In this document: positions 15,640 through 22,650 of the stretch, in pieces
Position numbering within the stretch: the stretch's first letter is position 1
Layout: every line of letters starts with the position of its first letter
Assembly: GCA_002292325.1 (NCBI GenBank)
Contig: DBBR01000084.1
Coordinates: 1,076 to 25,764, forward strand
Direction: 5' to 3'
Source: Flavobacteriales bacterium UBA979
GTDB lineage: Bacteria; Bacteroidota; Bacteroidia; Flavobacteriales_D; Sanyastnellaceae
Length of the DNA stretch: 24,689 nt
The notes under the pieces: generated by a model
The model's input: only the letters and a program-made list of their open reading frames with translations
What the model was told of the DNA's origin: nothing
Databases searched by the model: none
Position numbers and translations under genes: made by a program

Positions 15640-17774
15640 AATGGAAATCGAATTATAAATTCAGAACCTGTCCCCTCTTCAGAGTCAACTTCAACCTCTG
15701 CATTGTGATCACGGAGAATTCCCATCACAATACTCAGACCCAAGCCCGTCCCCTCACCGACAGGTTTGGTTGTAAAAAATGGATCGAAAATTTGAGATTT
15801 AACACCCTCCGACATTCCCACCCCACTGTCCTTAACACGCACCTCAATCCACGACTGACCAATGCTTTCAGATAGAGCCGTTGTAATGATGACCTCGTTA
15901 TCATCTACCTCTCGATCTGGACCTTCCATGGATTGGGCTGCATTGGTAATGATGTTCATGAAAACTTGATTCAGCCGTCCAGGCTGGCACATGACCATCG
16001 GCAAATCTTCCGCCAGGTGACATTGCACAGTTGCGAGATCTTTGAGGTTACTGCGCAGCACAATCAAGGTGGACTCAATCAATTCATTGACCTGTGCTTG
16101 AATGAAATTGTCTCCGTCCATGCGACTGAATATTCGGAGGCCTTTCACAATCTCTGAAGTGCGCATCGTACCGTCCTCGATGCCATTTAGCAACTCTTCA
16201 ATCTCACGCTGCGTGAAATCGACATCCAATTGGGCCAGTTTTGCTTGAAGCGCATTGACTTTTGAGCCAATGTCATCCATCCCAGGCTCCAATGCTTTCA
16301 CTGCATTGACGACTTCATTGAGGTCTTCGAAATCGCGCCTCAGAGACTGCGCGCTGGATGAGACAAAATTAATGGGGTTGTTCAACTCATGCGCTATCCC
16401 TGCCGTGAGCTGACCAATGGATGCTAATTTTTCACTTTGCACCAATTGCTGCTGAGCCGACTGCAATTCTTCGAGCGTTGTGCGCATGGTTGAATTCATT
16501 TCTTCCAGGTCGACCGTTCGATTTTTCACGCGCTCTTCCAAAACATTATTTTGCTCGCGGACCATTCGCTCATTCAACTGGGAGATGCGCAATTGTTCTT
16601 CCCGCGCTACGGCACTCTCTTTTTTCAATTGATTAATTCGGCTGGCGAGGGCTAAACTCAGCAAAACCAATTCAATGGCGCTGCCCAATGGAAGGGCAAA
16701 AAACGTCCACGCATTGTATGGAATCACACCCGTATCCTTCAAAACGAACACCAATACAGCGATAATAAAAATGGTAAAGGCCAGCAAAAAATACTTGGCC
16801 GGTGCGTACCCCTTTCTCATCGTAATGATGGATCCGGGGATGCAAAATAAAATTGCAGCAGCACAAAAGTTGATGACGTTATAACTCCAAACCAACTGTC
16901 CGAAAATTGCCAAAACAAAGGCAACGAGGTAAATGACAAAATAGAAATTTAGCAATTTATGAAGCCACGGTACATAGCGGCTTAACCTCAAGAAATTCTG
17001 AACAAAGACAATGGTTGTGAGTCCACTGAATACCCCAAAGAAATGCGTGATTCTCAAGTTCAACCAAGGCAATGCTTGGATTTGAAGGTGAGAGGCGTAA
17101 CCATTCAAAACGAGCTGGGTGCCACCCACCATTAAGATAAAGAGCGAATATTCAAGGTAACTCCGGTCTCCAACGCTGAAGAACAAAAATAAATTATACA
17201 GGAGCATGACCAGAATCACACCAAAGTACGCGGCAAAGAGAACGTCACGTTGGTGCGAATCGCCGATGATCTCACGGGGGCCTGCAATCCGGATGGGAAG
17301 CAACATCGGCTTGCCGGATTTCAATCGAAATAGCGCGGTCATTTCATCGCATTCCGTCAATGGAATGGGAAACGTTGGATAAGTTCCCAAGGAGGACTCT
17401 GACTGACTCGTTGCAATCCCACCCCGTTCGAATGAAGCCACAACCTTTTCATCGCAAATCATGTAGCCTGTCAGTTCATCAATCCCTGCATTCTGGATTT
17501 CGATGAGCATGCCGTTCTCAGTTCGGGAATCCAAAATGATTCGAATCCATTTGACCTCATCGCTTAATCCCAAATTAGGCACACGTTCAACATGGGCATT
17601 CCAATTATCTGAAAGCGCCACGGACTCCACCCCCATCAATTCAGGCTGCAGCGATTGTTCGAGGGATTCAACGCGGGTTCCGATAAATTCTTGGGCTCCG
17701 CTCGTCGAAACGAATGCAAAACACACCCCGATCCAAACGGCGCGGATTCCTTGTATTCGCATACCCCAGGCCAT
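15636..17774 (-). CDS. 7TMR-DISM sensor histidine kinase
   Basis: A membrane sensor kinase of 712 residues. A signal peptide (cleavage near SGAQ, about residue 28) precedes a periplasmic beta-rich domain (about 30-165) of the 7TMR-DISMED2 type. Seven hydrophobic segments follow between about 178 and 380 (for example DVLFAAYFGVILVMLLYNLF). A coiled coil spans about 383-450. The phospho-acceptor helix is SIGQLTAGIAHELNNP with His462, followed by an unusually long helical insert. The ATPase domain shows NIITNAAQSM, KDSGVGM and FDPFFTTKPVGEGTGLGLS. I use ATG 17774, giving TGATG overlap with the upstream acyltransferase-like gene; GTG at 17777 is an alternative. The downstream receiver gene overlaps by 4 bases. 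Confidence 0.92.
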   Translation of the reverse strand: MAWGMRIQGIRAVWIGVCFAFVSTSGAQEFIGTRVESLEQSLQPELMGVESVALSDNWNAHVERVPNLGLSDEVKWIRIILDSRTENGMLIEIQNAGIDELTGYMICDEKVVASFERGGIATSQSESSLGTYPTFPIPLTECDEMTALFRLKSGKPMLLPIRIAGPREIIGDSHQRDVLFAAYFGVILVMLLYNLFLFFSVGDRSYLEYSLFILMVGGTQLVLNGYASHLQIQALPWLNLRITHFFGVFSGLTTIVFVQNFLRLSRYVPWLHKLLNFYFVIYLVAFVLAIFGQLVWSYNVINFCAAAILFCIPGSIITMRKGYAPAKYFLLAFTIFIIAVLVFVLKDTGVIPYNAWTFFALPLGSAIELVLLSLALASRINQLKKESAVAREEQLRISQLNERMVREQNNVLEERVKNRTVDLEEMNSTMRTTLEELQSAQQQLVQSEKLASIGQLTAGIAHELNNPINFVSSSAQSLRRDFEDLNEVVNAVKALEPGMDDIGSKVNALQAKLAQLDVDFTQREIEELLNGIEDGTMRTSEIVKGLRIFSRMDGDNFIQAQVNELIESTLIVLRSNLKDLATVQCHLAEDLPMVMCQPGRLNQVFMNIITNAAQSMEGPDREVDDNEVIITTALSESIGQSWIEVRVKDSGVGMSEGVKSQIFDPFFTTKPVGEGTGLGLSIVMGILRDHNAEVEVDSEEGTGSEFIIRFPL

Positions 17775-18535
17775 CACACGTCCAGGCTAAACCTGAGTTT
17801 CAATTCGCCCTTCGGACCGTGCACTGAATGGGACATCCCCTCGGGATCTTGCCAGATCCCTTCCAGTAAGGTTCTCACGCGGTCTTCGACTGCGCTCAGC
17901 TGGTCGGGAAACGTATATCTGGCAATCGTTGCACGTAGCTTTGGGGTGGGATACGTGAAAAAACCATCCTCTCCTATCCCCTCTTCTGTATAAAATGCCA
18001 ACGGTCTTTGCATCCGACGTGTCACCGGTGAGGTCAAAGCGAAGAGGTGTCGACCGCCTACCATAGTCAAGGTGGCCATGGCTGCCTGAATCAGAAAGGT
18101 CGCCTCTACCCCCATGCCTGCCAGCTCAATGCTATTCCACATTCCACCCAATTCAAAAGCTCCCTCTTCCACATAGGGCTTCATGTGCTCCGACAAGCGG
18201 GGATCCTGTCCTCCAACCGCCTGCATCAAGGGAAGCTCACTTACTTGTTTTGCTCCGTGCATGCGTGCACCTCCGAGAACGCGCTCCACTCTTCCATCAA
18301 TGCCTGAACCCAAACCCACAGCCGCGATCACAATAATCTGTGGGTTTCCAATCCAGTCACGATTGAAAGTCGTCAGCTGTTTGATTCCGTACGCTTTCAA
18401 TACGGCTTGATGCCCGTCCACTAATTCATGGCACATATCTGGGTGACGATCTGCACGAAACACGCGCACTTCCGCTTCCGAAATGCGTTCGGCCTGTCGG
18501 GTGCGATCAATTGACGGATTCAATGAACTGCTCAT
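17774..18535 (-). CDS. GNAT-fold N-acyltransferase-like protein (FeeM/autoinducer-synthase-like pattern)
   Basis: A 253-residue protein with no family I can name with certainty. The order of elements resembles a GNAT acyltransferase of the FeeM/LuxI-like branch. It has strand-like VERVLGGARMHGA (83-95), LPL, then ELGGMWNSIELAGMG (128-142). A helix and FALTSPVTRRMQRPLAFY (165-182) follow. The C-terminal 70 residues are less recognisable. I chose ATG 18535 (MSSSLNPS, with GGAATGG before it) rather than ATG 18559; either start overlaps the 3' end of the ThiF-like gene (stop at 18507). Its stop overlaps the kinase start. Placement between an adenylating enzyme and a sensor kinase suggests synthesis of an acylated small molecule, which is inference. 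Confidence 0.72.
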   Translation of the reverse strand: MSSSLNPSIDRTRQAERISEAEVRVFRADRHPDMCHELVDGHQAVLKAYGIKQLTTFNRDWIGNPQIIVIAAVGLGSGIDGRVERVLGGARMHGAKQVSELPLMQAVGGQDPRLSEHMKPYVEEGAFELGGMWNSIELAGMGVEATFLIQAAMATLTMVGGRHLFALTSPVTRRMQRPLAFYTEEGIGEDGFFTYPTPKLRATIARYTFPDQLSAVEDRVRTLLEGIWQDPEGMSHSVHGPKGELKLRFSLDV

Positions 18536-19583
18536 TCCATTCCAAATAGTGGCGGGCATCCGAAACGGACTCGCCGAGAAAAATTTTACGAATTACTTGG
18601 GCTGCGTGCGCCCCACCTCCTGCAACATCAGAGTACAATTGGGGCCATCCCACCAAACTCTTGCCCACTTGCTGTAAACTTTCAACACCACGCGCCGATG
18701 CCTCAGCAACGTCTATGAAAGCATCAAAATAAGCTGGAGACCATTCCGCTGCACTGCGCATTTCTTGCAATAACTCATCAGAAATTCGACCGTGCAAGTA
18801 CGCTTGACCTGGATGGTCATACCGTTCAATATCAAGCATTCCACGATCAGAAGTTTCCATGATGAGGGGAACGCCTTTTTCTTTTGCATGCCAACGCAAA
18901 TTCGCCTTTGCTTGGACCTGATCACACGCATCGACCACACAATCAAGTTCGGTAAAAAACTCCTTTGCATTTTCGGATGTGAAGCCCTCTGAAACCAATT
19001 CGATCTCGAGGAAGGGATCTACCTCCGCAATGGCCCTTGCCACGGCAACGGTTTTGGGGACACCGAGATGGTGAACTCCTGTTTGAATCCGATTCAAATT
19101 AGACAATTCCAACGTGTCAAAATCGGCGAGTTTCAAACGGCCACAAATGCGTTCCATCGCCAACGTCATGGCCAATGCACTGCCCACAGAGAGACCTACG
19201 ATCCCGACGGTCTTGGCACTCAACTCTTGTTGTTCCTCCTGATTGATCTTGTTGCGATTCCGATTGGTACGGACCTCGACGAATGCCGCTTCGGGCAGTA
19301 ACCGAACCCAAGTCTCTCGCCAGGGGTACCAGGTCCAAACCCCATAACCATCCCATCCATCAGAGCCAATTTCTCGGCGGATTTCTGACGCCAATTTTTC
19401 AGGCTGTGCTTTCAACTTGGGCTGTCGAGTAATCAGTAATTCAGCCACTTGCTCTTCCAAAGAGTCGACAACGTGGGCATTCGAAATGGATTGTTTTCGC
19501 TCCTGAAAATCCCGCCGATGAATTGGAGAATCCAACCGGAAGATTTCAGGGCGTGTTTCGTATGGTGCGGGTGCAGAGCTCAT
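18507..19583 (-). CDS. ThiF/E1-like adenylating enzyme, Rv1355c (MoeY-like) family
   Basis: An E1-superfamily protein of 358 residues from ATG 19583. The N-terminal part contains DSLEEQVAELLITRQP and VWTWYPWRETWVRLLPE, which I recognise from Rv1355c-type proteins. The Rossmann ATP-binding domain has VGIVGLSVGS (126-135), ADFDTLELSNLNR (153-165) with the conserved Asp and Arg, and DACDQVQAK (218-226). VPLIMETSDRGMLDIERYD follows. The zinc CxxC pairs of ThiF/MoeB are absent and I see no obvious catalytic cysteine. Rv1355c itself continues into a nitroreductase-like domain that is missing here. The frame is open to ATG 19700, but the extra 39 residues look non-coding. First gene of a four-gene overlapping operon. 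The substrate is unknown. Confidence 0.85.
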   Translation of the reverse strand: MSSAPAPYETRPEIFRLDSPIHRRDFQERKQSISNAHVVDSLEEQVAELLITRQPKLKAQPEKLASEIRREIGSDGWDGYGVWTWYPWRETWVRLLPEAAFVEVRTNRNRNKINQEEQQELSAKTVGIVGLSVGSALAMTLAMERICGRLKLADFDTLELSNLNRIQTGVHHLGVPKTVAVARAIAEVDPFLEIELVSEGFTSENAKEFFTELDCVVDACDQVQAKANLRWHAKEKGVPLIMETSDRGMLDIERYDHPGQAYLHGRISDELLQEMRSAAEWSPAYFDAFIDVAEASARGVESLQQVGKSLVGWPQLYSDVAGGGAHAAQVIRKIFLGESVSDARHYLEWNEQFIESVN

Positions 19584-19721
19584 TCCGTTTAACGGCTCAA
19601 GTTCGCGGGAATCCCTTGTGACTTGACTGCTCCGCTCAGATCTTTTGAACACGCTCGATGTGAGAATCTGCAACCTTCTGAGCGATTCAACGTAACACAT
19701 GCAACACCCTCATGACAACGG
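19584..19721. promoter_or_regulatory. Divergent intergenic region between the ThiF operon and a small plus-strand gene
   Basis: These 138 bases should hold the promoters for both directions if the ThiF-like gene starts at 19583. On the minus strand TACGTTGA (19695-19688) is the nearest thing to a -7 box, with two mismatches. No palindrome or strong plus-strand promoter was found. Confidence 0.35.
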
Positions 19722-20147
19722 ATGACTCCCTTTAATTCGACCCCCATTGTTTGGATAGCCTATGCAAATGACGCCGAAGCTCAGAGCATCATGGAGCGCA
19801 TCCGTGATTTTTCAGATCCTCGCTTGATCGATCCAGTTGATTTAAGTGAACCCGATTTTTTGTTATCTGTCGGCAACCACCAATCGAGTTGGCTGCTGAT
19901 TGACGAGGACTTTTCTCCGCTCAAACCATTGCAGACCATAGGGAGGAAAGCGAGTGAAGCACATGAGTTCTTTCGGTGTATGCTTGTCGGTGGAACGAAC
20001 ATCGAAGATTGGCCTCAAGGTTCGATTCAGATGGACACCAATACCCTTTCGACAACCATTATTGATCGGTTGCGAAACGAATCCAACGTACTCCGAATGA
20101 TGAGCAGTCGAGTACGCCACGTGCGACGACTTCAGAATCGTTCATAA
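19722..20147 (+). CDS. Hypothetical protein, possible degenerate receiver domain
   Basis: A 141-residue protein I do not recognise. Alternating strand and helix segments resemble a receiver fold: PIVWIAYANDAEA, then helix QSIMERIRDF. Next come strand SSWLLIDEDF with Asp61 where a phospho-acceptor would sit, and strand FFRCMLVGGTN with Thr92. The conserved C-terminal lysine is not evident and the N-terminal acidic pair is weak, so it may not be phosphorylated. The C-terminus (about 112-141) is a basic helix rich in Arg. It lies divergently beside the ThiF-acyltransferase-kinase-regulator operon and convergently with DUF4924. The gene is believable from length and codon pattern; the receiver idea is tentative. 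Confidence 0.7.
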   Translation: MTPFNSTPIVWIAYANDAEAQSIMERIRDFSDPRLIDPVDLSEPDFLLSVGNHQSSWLLIDEDFSPLKPLQTIGRKASEAHEFFRCMLVGGTNIEDWPQGSIQMDTNTLSTTIIDRLRNESNVLRMMSSRVRHVRRLQNRS

Positions 20148-20164
20148 CCCTTGCGGAACCCATA

Positions 20165-20683
20165 TTATTTGCCCTGGTAAATCTTCACATGGCCCCGGGC
20201 CAGAGTGTTTGCCATTTCTCGAATGGGCTGAAGTGCCGCTTGGGTCTCAAGAGAAACTTCCTCCTTCTTCATTTTAAGAACCAACCAACCATAAAGGGCG
20301 GTAAGCATCGTTTCTGTCGGGTGACGCAGTCCTGTAGACATTTTATTTTCTTCAAACTCCCGCAGCACCGGTTGTGCTGTTTCAAATGAACTGACATACA
20401 CCTCATCTTCCATTGGCCCCGTGAGTAAGTCATGCAACAAAGCCAATTCGGTTTGTACCTCAAGAACATCCGAAACGTGGCCTTTTTCTTCCAAATGCTC
20501 GGCTTTCATTTTTTGAGATAAAGCCATCAACCATTCGAAGTCAGGCGTCTCCTGCCCTTGAAACATGGAACGAATCATTTCATCTGAAAACTGCGTTGCA
20601 CGCACCACATCTTCCATCTGCCATACATACAAGACGTATTCGACAATGTGAGCCTGTTTTTTGGATGTTGCCGTATTGCTCAT
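20165..20683 (-). CDS. DUF4924 family protein
   Basis: A 172-residue, mainly helical, probably cytoplasmic protein. The pattern matches DUF4924, a family of unknown function largely confined to Bacteroidota. The N-terminus is HIVEYVLYVWQMEDVVRA, followed by HLEEKGHV, TALYGWLVLKMKKEEVS and a final LARGHVKIYQGK. It is the last gene of a three-gene minus-strand operon; its ATG overlaps the stop of the OmpH-like gene (20683-20680, ATGA). Confidence 0.87.
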   Translation of the reverse strand: MSNTATSKKQAHIVEYVLYVWQMEDVVRATQFSDEMIRSMFQGQETPDFEWLMALSQKMKAEHLEEKGHVSDVLEVQTELALLHDLLTGPMEDEVYVSSFETAQPVLREFEENKMSTGLRHPTETMLTALYGWLVLKMKKEEVSLETQAALQPIREMANTLARGHVKIYQGK

Positions 20684-21306
20684 TCGTTTGTTTCCTCTTC
20701 CGTTGACTTCAATTCAGGTTGCGCTTCTGAATGACGTACGTTCAAAAACGCTAACAGCTCTGCAGTCACATCATAGGATGGTGCGCCGTAAAGCACTCCT
20801 TCTCCAGAAAGCCCCCAATTCAGTACAACATCTAACCCGTTTTGCGCTGCAAAAATAGCCACTTCGGCGCCTAATTTTGTGGCAACTTGAGTTTGCAAAT
20901 CATTTTCCATTTGCATCAATTGCGTTTGAGATCGATTCTGAATTTCTGCCATTTCTGCCTCAATTTCATACAATCGATTTTGGGCAATCTGGATTTCATC
21001 CATGCCCACTCCAGGACCGTTGGCATAGCTAATCAATTCCTGTGCTTCCTCCTGAAGCGGAATTGCGGCTCGTTCCAGGGCAAGTTGTGATTGCTGAACG
21101 GCCTTGAACAGCTCCTGCTCCTGGTCTTGGATGAACGCATAGCTCGCCTGAATGGAGTCACCATGCACAAACGCTACTGTGGCGGCCGCACCACTTTCGA
21201 GGGCTGGTGAAAGTTTGGCGCCTCCAACATCCAGGGTTACGAATGTTAGTGCGGCTAACCAGCCGGCCAAAACCGTCATCAACACAATGTTCATTTGCTT
21301 ACTCAT
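20680..21306 (-). CDS. OmpH/Skp-family periplasmic chaperone-like protein
   Basis: A 208-residue exported or membrane-anchored protein. The N-terminal hydrophobic stretch (about 6-27) can act as signal or anchor. The strand VAFVHGDSIQASYAF is followed by a long amphipathic coiled coil rich in Gln and Glu (about 55-155). The small barrel then closes with AIFAAQNGLDVVLNWG and VLYGAPSYDVTAELLAFLN. This is the architecture of Skp/OmpH, which holds outer-membrane proteins during transit. I placed the start at ATG 21306; the frame is open to 21402, but that would run into the upstream gene. The upstream gene ends 10 bases before, and the DUF4924 gene overlaps by 4. Confidence 0.88.
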   Translation of the reverse strand: MSKQMNIVLMTVLAGWLAALTFVTLDVGGAKLSPALESGAAATVAFVHGDSIQASYAFIQDQEQELFKAVQQSQLALERAAIPLQEEAQELISYANGPGVGMDEIQIAQNRLYEIEAEMAEIQNRSQTQLMQMENDLQTQVATKLGAEVAIFAAQNGLDVVLNWGLSGEGVLYGAPSYDVTAELLAFLNVRHSEAQPELKSTEEETNE

Positions 21307-21316
21307 CGCTCGTTTT

Positions 21317-21559
21317 TTAGTCTGTTTCTTGAGAAGAAGCACTTTGCTGATATGATTGTCGCATTTCAACAAAAATTCTAAGCACTTGATCTGCCATGGC
21401 AATCCCCCTGCGCTCTACATCGGACAATGTGCATTCGCTGTCTGCAAATTTATATACCTGCTCAAATCGGTCCAACTCATACCGCAATTGAAACTTCTCA
21501 TTCCAATGGTTGATGGTAATTCGCATCAAGGAGTGGGGAATGTGCGCTATCGTTCGCAT
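21317..21559 (-). CDS. Small conserved-looking protein of unknown function
   Basis: An 80-residue protein starting at ATG 21559 (MRTIAHIPHSLMRITIN); the frame is open to 21637, but that would overlap the divergent DUF1853 start. It shows two beta-strand-like parts, HSLMRITINHWNEKFQLRYE and FEQVYKFA, then a helix with VLRIFVEMRQSYQQ. The E-Q-x-Y-K strand pattern reminds me of a small Bacteroidota family without a name. First gene of an operon with the OmpH-like and DUF4924 genes. TATCTTCG (21587-21580, minus) is a possible -7 box with one mismatch. Confidence 0.75.
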   Translation of the reverse strand: MRTIAHIPHSLMRITINHWNEKFQLRYELDRFEQVYKFADSECTLSDVERRGIAMADQVLRIFVEMRQSYQQSASSQETD

Positions 21560-21579
21560 CGATTCACTTAATTTGAACG

Positions 21580-21587
21580 CGAAGATA
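21580..21587 (-). promoter_or_regulatory. Possible -7 box for the small protein-OmpH-DUF4924 operon
   Basis: TATCTTCG on the minus strand differs by one base from TAnnTTTG and lies 20 bases before the ATG at 21559, in the 39-bp divergent gap. No -33 element was confirmed. Confidence 0.35.
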
Positions 21588-21598
21588 GCCTTCCACCC

Positions 21599-22528
21599 AT
21601 GGAAAAAAACCACACTTGGCCTCCGACCCTGCCTCATTTATTGAAGGCGTGCACATCTCCGACGGAAAATGAACTGGTTTGGGCCGTCGGAAGCCCGCCC
21701 ATGATAGAAGGTCAAGCCATCGGAATTGAACGTCACTTAAACGGCGAATTCTTTGAAGATGCGCGACAAGACCTCGATCGCTGGGTCCATGATGAGAAAC
21801 GATTGCCGCTGGCTGAGTTGGATGTGCTCGGATCAAAGACCATGCGCCTGGGGCACCGATTTGAGCGGTTAATCCAAAGGTGGTTTCAAGAGCATCCGGA
21901 ATGGACCGTCCATGCAAAGAATGAGGTGGTGCAATTGGGCAAACAAACTGTGGGTGAAATCGACCTTCTCGCTGAACGCAACGGAAAGTGGACCCACTTT
22001 GAATTAGCGTGTAAATTTTATCTGAACGCAAATCGTTCGTCCACTTGGTCGAGTTGGATTGGGTTGGACCCCACAGATTCTCTTGAACGAAAATTGATCA
22101 AATTTGATCGTCAGCTTGCACTCACTCAGCTCGAAAAGGTTCAGCCCTGGCTTGCAGAACGCGATTGGCAAGTAGATGCTCATCATATTTGGCTAAAAGG
22201 TTGGTTTTTTCAGCATTTTCGGGATCTCGCTCATCCAGTGCTACCGCATCATCATGCCCTTCATTGTTGTGTAGGTTGGTGGTCTCATCTCAAAGATTGG
22301 CCCACCATCTGGAGTCCATCGTCCTCTTGGATTGCCCTACAACCTGCACATTGGTTGCGAACTCAACACCGCACTGGAGACATCACATTGCTAATCCGCG
22401 CAAATGATGTGAAAGAACTGTTGGCTGATCGGCGCGCATTAATGGTAGCTCAAGCCGAATGGGATGGATCCGATTGGGTGGAAACATCTCGAGGGGTCCT
22501 TGTGCAAAATAAGTGGCCTAAGGAATAA
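21599..22528 (+). CDS. DUF1853 family protein, PD-(D/E)XK nuclease-like
   Basis: A 309-residue protein of the DUF1853 type. LGHRFERLIQRWF (84-96) is followed by a nuclease-like core: Glu120 and Asp122 in GEIDLL, then Glu135 and Lys139 in FELACKFYL. The spacing E-x-D...E-x3-K is that of PD-(D/E)XK folds. The later DSLERKLIKFDRQLALTQL also fits the family. Activity has not been shown to my knowledge, so nuclease function is inferred. It stands alone on this strand, divergent from the OmpH-like operon, with a 122-base gap before the next gene. Confidence 0.85.
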   Translation: MEKNHTWPPTLPHLLKACTSPTENELVWAVGSPPMIEGQAIGIERHLNGEFFEDARQDLDRWVHDEKRLPLAELDVLGSKTMRLGHRFERLIQRWFQEHPEWTVHAKNEVVQLGKQTVGEIDLLAERNGKWTHFELACKFYLNANRSSTWSSWIGLDPTDSLERKLIKFDRQLALTQLEKVQPWLAERDWQVDAHHIWLKGWFFQHFRDLAHPVLPHHHALHCCVGWWSHLKDWPTIWSPSSSWIALQPAHWLRTQHRTGDITLLIRANDVKELLADRRALMVAQAEWDGSDWVETSRGVLVQNKWPKE

Positions 22529-22569
22529 CGACCTCATGTTGAATTCTATCCAATCGTGCCGTTTGTAAA

Positions 22570-22593
22570 TGAATATTGCAATTGAATATTGCA
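22570..22593 (+). repeat. Tandem 11-bp direct repeat upstream of the outer-membrane receptor gene
   Basis: TGAATATTGCA occurs twice (22570-22580 and 22583-22593), separated by AT, giving a 13-base period. The joined region also contains the short palindrome ATTGCAAT. It sits about 60 bases before the receptor start and may be a regulator binding site. Confidence 0.55.
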
Positions 22594-22606
22594 GGGCCAT
22601 TTTCAG

Positions 22607-22625
22607 CCTCTTTAAACAAAAGAGG
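22607..22625. other. Small hairpin in the leader of the receptor gene
   Basis: CCTCTTT and AAAGAGG form a 7-bp stem around the loop AAACA. Seven Ts do not follow on either strand, so it is not a typical terminator. It could be a leader structure or a weak terminator for the upstream gene. Confidence 0.35.
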
Positions 22626-22650
22626 GGGGTCATCGTCTTATAAACACACC

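Noticed and set aside
21564..22031. 155-codon minus-strand frame opposite DUF1853
   Set aside because: The plus-strand frame carries the PD-(D/E)XK-like signature and family patterns; the antisense product matches nothing I recognise.
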